Part shown: one piece after another, positions 1-3,951 of the stretch
Layout: the number at the start of each line of letters is the position of its first letter
Numbering within the stretch: the first letter of the stretch is position 1
Assembly: GCA_021803885.1 (NCBI GenBank)
Contig: JAJZKY010000135.1
Span: 1-9,690 of the forward strand
Reading direction: 5' to 3'
Length of the DNA stretch: 9,690 nucleotides
Source: Planctomycetota bacterium
GTDB lineage: Bacteria; Planctomycetota; Phycisphaerae; WQYP01; JAJZKY01
The notes under the pieces: model-generated
Told to the model about the DNA's origin: nothing
Databases searched by the model: none
The model's input: only the letters and a program-made list of their open reading frames with translations
Made by a program: the position numbers and the translations under genes

Positions 1-262
1 TTCTATCGTATGGCCAGGATCGAAAGAAACCCGAGAGCGCGGGCCTTGCCTACCGGCAGACAGGTGTCCTCACCCGCCAAGGAAAAAAAGGGTCTAAAAC
101 TGATGCGGCTGGTGTTCAGGGATGGCGATTTTGTGGGGCGGTACCCATACGCGTCGCAAATCCGTGGTGGAGTTGTTATCATTTATGAATGAATGCAGGG
201 GGCGGTGGGCGATGGGAACGCATCGGCGTCGTACCGCCAGGAAAGAAGAAGGAGTGCCGTTG
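1..262. other. Gene-free leader upstream of the antitoxin
   Basis: I see no recognisable protein or RNA gene here. Short open frames exist on both strands, but none has a good start, a ribosome binding site or familiar residues. A small inverted repeat (TGCC TACC GGCA, 47-58) lies near the left edge. A weak -10-like TATCAT at 177-182 could serve the antitoxin gene, but its -35 match is poor. The antitoxin ribosome binding site AGAAGGAG (247-254) closes the stretch. Confidence 0.4.
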
Positions 263-490
263 ATGACACAAGTGATTACAGTTGAACAGGCTGCCGCAAG
301 GTTATCCGCGATCATTCACTCGCTGGGCCGGGATGAGGAAATCGTTCTCACTGAAAACAACGCGCCCGTGGCCCGTTTGCGGCCCAGCATCGGCCATCGC
401 CCGCGGCGGGCCGGAAATTGCAAAGGGATGCTGGTGGTTGTGCAGGAGGATGATGAGCATCTGCGGGACTTCGGGGCGTATATCGCGTGA
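263..490 (+). CDS. Phd/YefM-like type II antitoxin (VapB role)
   Basis: This is a 75-residue protein resembling Phd/YefM antitoxins that pair with PIN-domain VapC toxins. Such antitoxins bind DNA with the N-terminal half and neutralise the toxin with the C-terminal tail. The N-terminus (MTQVITVEQAAARL) and the segment EEIVLTENNAPVARLRP match the usual strand-helix-strand Phd fold. The acidic tail QEDDEHLRDFGAYI matches the usual toxin-wrapping end. The ATG at 263 is chosen because AGAAGGAG at 247-254 lies 8 bases upstream; the same frame stays open further upstream to 122, but without a comparable signal. The stop overlaps the next start codon (GTGA at 487-490), the normal vapBC arrangement, but the toxin is reduced to a remnant. 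The antitoxin itself looks intact and may now be an orphan or may act on related toxins elsewhere. Family assignment is by motif reading only. Confidence 0.8.
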   Translation: MTQVITVEQAAARLSAIIHSLGRDEEIVLTENNAPVARLRPSIGHRPRRAGNCKGMLVVVQEDDEHLRDFGAYIA

Positions 491-606
491 AGATGTTGCT
501 GGATCCCTTCGACCGCTTACTGGCTGCCCAGGCGTTGGCGGAACAGATTGCCATCGTTAGCGCGGATCCACGGCTCGAACAATACCACGTGGAGCGCATC
601 TGGTGA
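487..606 (+). pseudogene. vapC/PIN toxin remnant with in-frame internal deletion
   Basis: This is an open frame of 39 codons starting at GTG 487, inside the antitoxin stop. It begins VKMLLD, like the start of many VapC toxins (MKLLLDTH). It then jumps directly to DPFDRLLAAQALAEQ, followed by VSADPRLEQYHVERIW, the classic last third of a PIN domain of this group. PIN toxins of this type are usually about 125-130 residues, so roughly 85-90 internal residues are missing while the frame is kept. The first acidic residue and the late DPFD and SAD acids are still readable, but the central conserved Glu and most of the fold are gone. It is therefore very unlikely to be an active ribonuclease. It overlaps the antitoxin by 4 bases, so translational coupling is preserved. 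It could be a decaying toxin or a short peptide still made with the antitoxin. Confidence 0.75.
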
Positions 607-681
607 GAGTGCGGGAATAAGTCGAGAAGGCGGAGTTGGGCAAGACCGGGGCGTGCCATTTATTCCAAGGTGGATTCCGAC

Positions 682-1644
682 ATGTTCATACGCAAGATTG
701 TGACTGGTGGAATCCTCGCAATGCTTTGCGCTCCTTTCACAGCCGGGGACGGCTGCGCCGCAATTGTGGTCGGCGGCGTCCTGGGGGCGTTTTGCGCTTC
801 CGGCGGTATGGCGCGGGCGAACACAACCGCGTCCTATCCCGCGGTCGCCAAGCCGTGGAGGGATGTCAATCTTTCCTTCAGCCGGCCGGGGCGGGTGGCG
901 CGGATTCTGGCGCATCGCGGGCAGGTGGTCAAAGCGGGGCAGTTGCTGGCGGAGGAAAATGACCCGCAGCAGAAAATAGCGGCACAACTCGCCAAACTCA
1001 CCGCCGAGAGCACGCTGCGGATCCAGGCGGCGCGGGCGGAACTGGCCCAGGATCAGGTGGCGCTGAAAAGAACCCAATGGGCCGCCAGCCGGAACGCGGC
1101 CACGGTGTTTGAGGTTCAGCGGGCGAAATTGAAAGTAACGATTGACAAATTGAGCCTCCAACTGGCGGAACTCAAACATCAGCATGATCAACTCGCCTGG
1201 CGGGCCGCCAAGCTGGCGGTGCAGCGGCGGCGCATGCGGGCGCCATTTCATGGAGTAATTGAAGATCGATTTATAGATGCCGGTAAATCTGTTAATGCGT
1301 TCGCCAAGGTCCTGCAACTTGTACAAGTGGACCGGTTAAGAATTTTCGTTCCGGCGCCCCTGCCCACGGCAATGGGCTTACGCATCGGCCAACGGGCGCT
1401 GGTGGCGCCCGCCGCCGGCGAGGCCTCCCGGGGCCGGGTTATCTGGATCGCCCAGGTTGCGGATTCCGCCAGCAACACGCTGATGGTGGAGATCCGATTG
1501 AACAATAAAAATCATGTCCCCGCCGGCCAGCAGGTGCGGGTTACATTCAGGCAGGCGGCGGCCTCAATGACCAACAAACACGGATCGGGGTCTACCGTCG
1601 CGGAAAAATTGCCGGCGCAAGCGGGGGAGAGAACGCAACGATGA
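682..1644 (+). CDS. HlyD/RND-type periplasmic adaptor (membrane fusion protein)
   Basis: This 320-residue protein has the domain order of a periplasmic adaptor linking an inner-membrane transporter to a TolC channel. The N-terminus is positively charged and followed by two hydrophobic stretches (about 5-19 and 26-42), ending at a possible cleavage site after MARA (46). The first lipoyl half (RPGRVARILAHRGQVVKAGQ, about 68-87) is followed by a helical hairpin rich in A, L, Q, E and K (about 96-180). The second lipoyl half follows (MRAPFHGVIEDRFIDAGKSV, from 185), then a beta-barrel region to about 295. The hairpin is short, as in many RND/ABC adaptors. ATG 682 is chosen because AGGTGG at 668-673 sits 8 bases upstream; GTG 670 is an alternative adding 4 residues. 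The stop overlaps the start of the next gene (ATGA, 1641-1644), indicating coupled translation with a second adaptor. The substrate cannot be told from sequence. Confidence 0.85.
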   Translation: MFIRKIVTGGILAMLCAPFTAGDGCAAIVVGGVLGAFCASGGMARANTTASYPAVAKPWRDVNLSFSRPGRVARILAHRGQVVKAGQLLAEENDPQQKIAAQLAKLTAESTLRIQAARAELAQDQVALKRTQWAASRNAATVFEVQRAKLKVTIDKLSLQLAELKHQHDQLAWRAAKLAVQRRRMRAPFHGVIEDRFIDAGKSVNAFAKVLQLVQVDRLRIFVPAPLPTAMGLRIGQRALVAPAAGEASRGRVIWIAQVADSASNTLMVEIRLNNKNHVPAGQQVRVTFRQAAASMTNKHGSGSTVAEKLPAQAGERTQR

Positions 1645-3098
1645 GCGTGGAAGTCCCCAGCCCCGTCAGCTCCGTTCAGGTGCTGATACCCCAACAGCAG
1701 TGGACGGATGTGCGCGCCCGGCTGGACGAGGCGAATGCCCAATTGGCGCAGTTAAGCCTCGCCATGGAACTGGCTATTGAAACCGCCGGCCTGACCCGGT
1801 TTATCGCGCTGGCGATGGCGATTTGCAATCTCCTGGCGGTTCGCTGCAAAGCGCGGCGCGTGTCCCTTGGAATTCTCCGCGGGCGGGCCGTTTATGTCAT
1901 GGCCATGAGCCAGACCGAACGCATTCTACGGAAAATGCAACTGGTGCGCGACATGGAAGAGGCGATGGAGGAGTGCCTCGATCAGGATGCGGATATACTT
2001 TTCCCCGCTCCGGCCGCGGGCAACGTCATCACCCGCTGCGCGGCAAAAATGGTTTCCACATACGGCACGGGAACTCTCTACGCCTTGCCGCTGCGGCGCG
2101 ATGGATGCGTGGGCGTGCTGATGCTGGAATTTGAACCGGGCCGCAACGTGACCGCCGCGGAATTGGCGCCGTTGCGAACCGCCGCGGACTTGCTGACGCC
2201 CCGTCTGATGGACCTGTATGAACATGATCGCTGGTTCGGGGCGCGCTGGGCGCGTAACTGGCGCGGCATTCTGGCCAAACTGCTCGGCCCCACCCATACC
2301 TGGATCAAGGCCGCCGCCATCGCCGGCGCTGTTTTTCTGGCGTGGGCGTTTTTCGCCAGAGGCACGTTCCACATTATCGCGCCGTTCACGCTGGAACCCG
2401 TGCGACAGGCGCAAATTGTCGCGCCATTTGACGGCTACATCAAAGCGGTACTGGTGCGCCCGGGAGATCGCATCATCGCCCACAGGACGGTGCTGGCCGG
2501 ACTGCATACCGCCAAACTGCGCGACCAATTGGCCGCGGCGCAAGCGCAGTTCGCCGCCTACGCCAAACAGGCCCAGGTGGCGCAGGCCCGGGGAAAAATC
2601 GCCGATATGCAGATTGCGGATGATTCCATGAACGGCGCGGCGGCAAAGATCAGGCTTTTGCGCCGCCAGATCGCCCACGCGGCCATTAAATCGCCGATTT
2701 CCGGCGTGGTGCTCACGGGTAATCTGTTACGCCGCATCGGAGCGCCGGTCCACCTCGGCGATGTGCTGTTCCGGGTTGCGCCTATCCGGCCGCTGCTGGC
2801 GCGAATCAATGTCCACGATGAAGATATTCTATATGTGAAAGCCGGCCAAAAGGGCAGCCTGGCCACGGCGTCGTATCCGGCGGATAAAATCTCCCTGACG
2901 GTCACACACATTGATCCGCTGGCGATGGTCAAACATAAACAGAATATCTTCCGCGTCCGGGCGGTGCTGGCGCATCCGCCGGCCTGGTTCCGCCCCGGAA
3001 TGCAGGGCACCGCTCGCATTGACGCCGGGCGACGCCGCTATATCTGGATGTGGACCCGCGGCCTGATTAACTGGATCCGCATGAAACTCTGGTTGTGA
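1641..3098 (+). CDS. GAF-domain/HlyD fusion adaptor, inner-membrane anchored
   Basis: This 485-residue protein joins a cytoplasmic sensor-like half to a periplasmic adaptor half. Residues 40-195 have the length and pattern of a GAF domain (a small-molecule binding fold), including a strand-rich stretch around LYALPLRRDGCVGVLMLEF. A transmembrane segment follows at about 222-239 (WIKAAAIAGAVFLAWAFF). Lipoyl halves lie near 255-289 (VAPFDGYIKAVLVRPGDRI) and 348-380 (AIKSPISGVVLTGNLLRR onward), with a short hairpin of about 55 residues between them. A barrel domain runs to about 460, then a Trp-rich tail (WMWTRGLINWIRMKLWL). GAF ahead of the membrane span suggests that a cytoplasmic signal could gate export or assembly; this is inference. 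The start overlaps the previous stop by ATGA. The stop codon at 3096-3098 lies inside the first copy of a three-copy repeat, 13 bases before a relic tolC-like start. The likely channel partner is the TolC protein encoded at 3912. Confidence 0.82.
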   Translation: MSVEVPSPVSSVQVLIPQQQWTDVRARLDEANAQLAQLSLAMELAIETAGLTRFIALAMAICNLLAVRCKARRVSLGILRGRAVYVMAMSQTERILRKMQLVRDMEEAMEECLDQDADILFPAPAAGNVITRCAAKMVSTYGTGTLYALPLRRDGCVGVLMLEFEPGRNVTAAELAPLRTAADLLTPRLMDLYEHDRWFGARWARNWRGILAKLLGPTHTWIKAAAIAGAVFLAWAFFARGTFHIIAPFTLEPVRQAQIVAPFDGYIKAVLVRPGDRIIAHRTVLAGLHTAKLRDQLAAAQAQFAAYAKQAQVAQARGKIADMQIADDSMNGAAAKIRLLRRQIAHAAIKSPISGVVLTGNLLRRIGAPVHLGDVLFRVAPIRPLLARINVHDEDILYVKAGQKGSLATASYPADKISLTVTHIDPLAMVKHKQNIFRVRAVLAHPPAWFRPGMQGTARIDAGRRRYIWMWTRGLINWIRMKLWL

Positions 3099-3151
3099 GA
3101 TGGTCCACGCCATGACAATCTTGGATCGACAACAACAATCCTCTGTACGCC
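3095..3151 (+). repeat. Direct repeat T, copy 1
   Basis: This segment starts GTGAGAT and includes the stop codon of the GAF/HlyD gene, then 13 bases and ATG 3112. It matches copies 2 and 3 closely up to about 3141. After that it reads CTCTGTACGCC where the others read CCCCGGCCGCC. The upstream limit is sharp: before GTGAGAT the adaptor coding sequence bears no similarity to the CACTTAC preceding the other two copies. Confidence 0.8.
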
Positions 3152-3201
3152 CCCTTGCTTTTGATACTTTTTGCCCGTGCACAGGTATATTTATAAGATG
3201 A
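3112..3201 (+). pseudogene. Relic 5' end of tolC (29-codon fragment)
   Basis: ATG 3112 opens a frame beginning MTILDRQQQS, identical over ten residues to the start of the TolC-family protein at 3912. After the repeat boundary it runs into element sequence and stops at TGA 3199-3201. It lies 13 bases after the adaptor stop, the spacing expected of a native operon gene. I read it as the original or duplicated start of tolC, cut off by insertion of the element. A second such fragment starts at ATG 3336 in copy 2 and stops at 3402-3404. The opposite reading, that the segment belongs to the element, cannot be excluded. Confidence 0.55.
3161..3191 (+). promoter_or_regulatory. Possible element promoter, copy 1
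   Basis: TTGATA (3161-3166) and TATATT (3186-3191) resemble sigma-70 -35 and -10 boxes with a 19-base spacer, longer than the ideal 17. The same arrangement recurs in copy 2. The AT-rich block stands out from its GC-rich surroundings. This is only a motif match. Confidence 0.25.
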
Positions 3202-3230
3202 ACCGCCAAGAACGCCAAGGATCGACCCGC

Positions 3231-3311
3231 ATGAGACAAGATGGTATTAAGAGAATCGTCCTGTCCGCTTCTCTTGGCGTTCTTGGCGTCTTGGCGGTTG
3301 GTTCCTCGTGA
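3231..3311 (+). pseudogene. GxxExxY remnant with 117-codon in-frame deletion
   Basis: ATG 3231 corresponds to the chosen start of the intact gene at 3455. The frame reads MRQ and then continues as DGIKRIVLSASLGVLGVLAV before its stop, matching the last 23 residues of the intact protein (DGIKRIVLSASLGGLGALAV and three more). The missing part is 351 bp. The junction CAAGATGG fits a deletion between the AAGA after codon 3 and the AAGA in LKD of the intact copy. The 26-residue product lacks all GxxExxY motifs. Confidence 0.7.
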
Positions 3312-3319
3312 ACACTTAC

Positions 3320-3375
3320 GTGAGATTTCCACGCTATGACGATCTTTGATCGACAACAACAATCCCCCGGCCGCC
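3320..3375 (+). repeat. Direct repeat T, copy 2
   Basis: This copy matches copy 3 (3895-3951) except for one missing T and two substitutions, and ends at the same CCCCGGCCGCC. It contains ATG 3336, which opens MTIFDRQQQSPGR and then stops at 3402-3404 inside element sequence. Where copies 2 and 3 diverge (after 3375 and 3951) marks the left edge of element E. Confidence 0.8.
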
Positions 3376-3384
3376 TCCTTGCTT

Positions 3385-3415
3385 TTGATACTTTTTGTCT
3401 GTGAACAGGTATATT
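3385..3415 (+). promoter_or_regulatory. Possible element promoter, copy 2
   Basis: TTGATA (3385-3390) and TATATT (3410-3415) are separated by 19 bases, as in copy 1. If active, it would transcribe the GxxExxY gene and could also feed the displaced tolC downstream. The spacer bases differ from copy 1 at three positions while both boxes are unchanged. This is weak evidence. Confidence 0.25.
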
Positions 3416-3454
3416 TATAAGATGAACCGCCAAGAACGCCAAGGATCGACCCGC

Positions 3455-3886
3455 ATGAGACAAGAACCCGGCGCCAAGATTGATAAGCTGGCACATGAGG
3501 TCATTGGTGCGGCGATCGAGGTGCATCGGGTCTTGGGACCGGGTTATCTGGAAAGCGTCTATGAGGAGGCGCTGGCGGTGGAGCTTCGACTACGTAATAT
3601 TCCCTTTGAACAGCAGAAGGAATTAGCGGTGGATTATAAGGGGTATGCGGTCGGCGAAGGCCGACTGGACTTTTTGGTGAATGGGTGTTTGGTGATGGAG
3701 TTGAAAGCCGTCGAGGCACTGGTCCCGATTCATACGGCGCAGGTGATGTCGTATCTCCAAGCCATGAATTTGCCTCTCGGGTTATTGATAAACTTCCATG
3801 TACCGCTGCTTAAAGATGGTATTAAGAGAATCGTCCTGTCCGCTTCTCTTGGCGGTCTTGGCGCCTTGGCGGTTGATTCCTCGTGA
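3455..3886 (+). CDS. GxxExxY family protein
   Basis: This 143-residue protein has the family signature GPGYLESVYEEAL (G-x-x-E-x-x-Y), preceded by KLAHEVIGAAIEVHRVLG. It also has the later conserved blocks EGRLDFLVNGCLVMELKAVE and HTAQVMSYLQAMNLPLGLLINF. The D-x-n-E-x-K pattern (RLDFLV...MELKAV) resembles the catalytic core of PD-(D/E)XK nucleases, to which the family has been related, but its function is unknown. ATG 3455 is chosen because AAGG at 3441-3444 lies 10 bases upstream and family members usually begin just before the K-L-x-H-x-V-I-G block. ATG 3422 would add MNRQERQGSTR, which is only the inverted repeat read as protein. The tail after KRIVL (SASLGGLGALAVDSS) is likewise the right inverted-repeat arm in translation. 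The gene stands alone between adaptor and tolC and looks acquired. Confidence 0.85.
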   Translation: MRQEPGAKIDKLAHEVIGAAIEVHRVLGPGYLESVYEEALAVELRLRNIPFEQQKELAVDYKGYAVGEGRLDFLVNGCLVMELKAVEALVPIHTAQVMSYLQAMNLPLGLLINFHVPLLKDGIKRIVLSASLGGLGALAVDSS

Positions 3887-3894
3887 ACACTTAC

Positions 3895-3951
3895 GTGAGA
3901 TTTTCCACGCCATGACGATCTTGGATCGACAACAACAATCCCCCGGCCGCC
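3895..3951 (+). repeat. Direct repeat T, copy 3, carrying the tolC start codon
   Basis: This copy runs from GTGAGAT to CCCCGGCCGCC and contains ATG 3912 of the TolC-family gene, so it contributes that gene's first 13 codons (MTILDRQQQSPGR). After 3951 the sequence continues as tolC coding sequence with no similarity to the other units. No strong Shine-Dalgarno sequence lies before ATG 3912; GTGAGATTTT is the best candidate. Confidence 0.8.

Larger units (their letters stand above)
3152..3319 (+). repeat. Element E copy 1, deletion derivative without the GxxExxY body
   Basis: This 168-bp copy is collinear with the 519-bp copy at 3376-3894 but lacks 351 bp. It keeps both internal inverted repeats. 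The left arm CGCCAAGAACGCCAAG (3204-3219) is a perfect 16-base complement of CTTGGCGTTCTTGGCG (3273-3288), with a 53-base loop. Such a short arm-loop-arm form looks like a non-autonomous, MITE-like derivative or a hairpin-forming intergenic repeat. The left part is AT-rich (TTTTGATACTTTTTG, TATATTTATAAG), unlike the GC-rich neighbours. Confidence 0.7.
3376..3894 (+). mobile_element. Element E copy 2, carrying the GxxExxY gene
   Basis: This 519-bp copy has an AT-rich left end and a left inverted-repeat arm (AACCGCCAAGAACGCCAAG, 3425-3443). The GxxExxY gene follows, then a right arm of three CTTGGCG-type units (3848-3874) and a short tail to CACTTAC before repeat T copy 3. The arms overlap the two ends of the coding sequence. 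No transposase is encoded, so any mobility would need a factor from elsewhere in the genome. Confidence 0.6.
3095..3951 (+). mobile_element. Tandem repeat/insertion array (T-E-T-E-T) between adaptor and tolC
   Basis: By eye alignment this stretch reads as T1-E1-T2-E2-T3. T is a 56-57 bp segment (3095-3151, 3320-3375, 3895-3951) starting GTGAGAT and containing an ATG start context. E is an element bounded inside by CGCCAAG-type inverted repeats (E1 3152-3319, 168 bp; E2 3376-3894, 519 bp). E2 encodes GxxExxY; E1 is collinear but lacks 351 bp of that gene. From ATG to the next GTGAGAT, units 1 and 2 differ by about 13 substitutions in 208 comparable bases and no other indels. The array lies where adaptor and TolC genes would be expected to be adjacent. 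No transposase or integrase is visible. Possible origins are insertion with a long target duplication followed by tandem duplication, or a dispersed repeat family in which T belongs to the element. Confidence 0.75.

Noticed and set aside
47..64. Small inverted repeat TGCC-TACC-GGCA, similar to palindromic repeats dispersed in some bacterial genomes
   Set aside because: There is only one short, degenerate copy in the window, so it cannot be called a repeat family.
122..262. In-frame upstream extension of the antitoxin gene
   Set aside because: The extension has no ribosome binding site and no family-like residues; AGAAGGAG points to ATG 263.
517..1326. Long minus-strand open frame opposite the first adaptor gene
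   Set aside because: It is a shadow of GC-rich coding sequence, with no recognisable motif; the + strand has clear adaptor domains.
1926..2678. Minus-strand open frame opposite the GAF/HlyD gene
   Set aside because: Its composition is that of an antisense frame (runs of R, G, Q, H) and no start signal is seen.
2829..3494. Minus-strand open frame across the repeat array with internally repeated protein sequence
   Set aside because: The protein repeats simply mirror the DNA repeats, and the frame runs out of the antisense of the adaptor gene.
3095..3951. Possible CRISPR-like array
   Set aside because: There are only three repeat copies with spacings of 225 and 575 bp and the spacers are related to each other, which is not CRISPR architecture.
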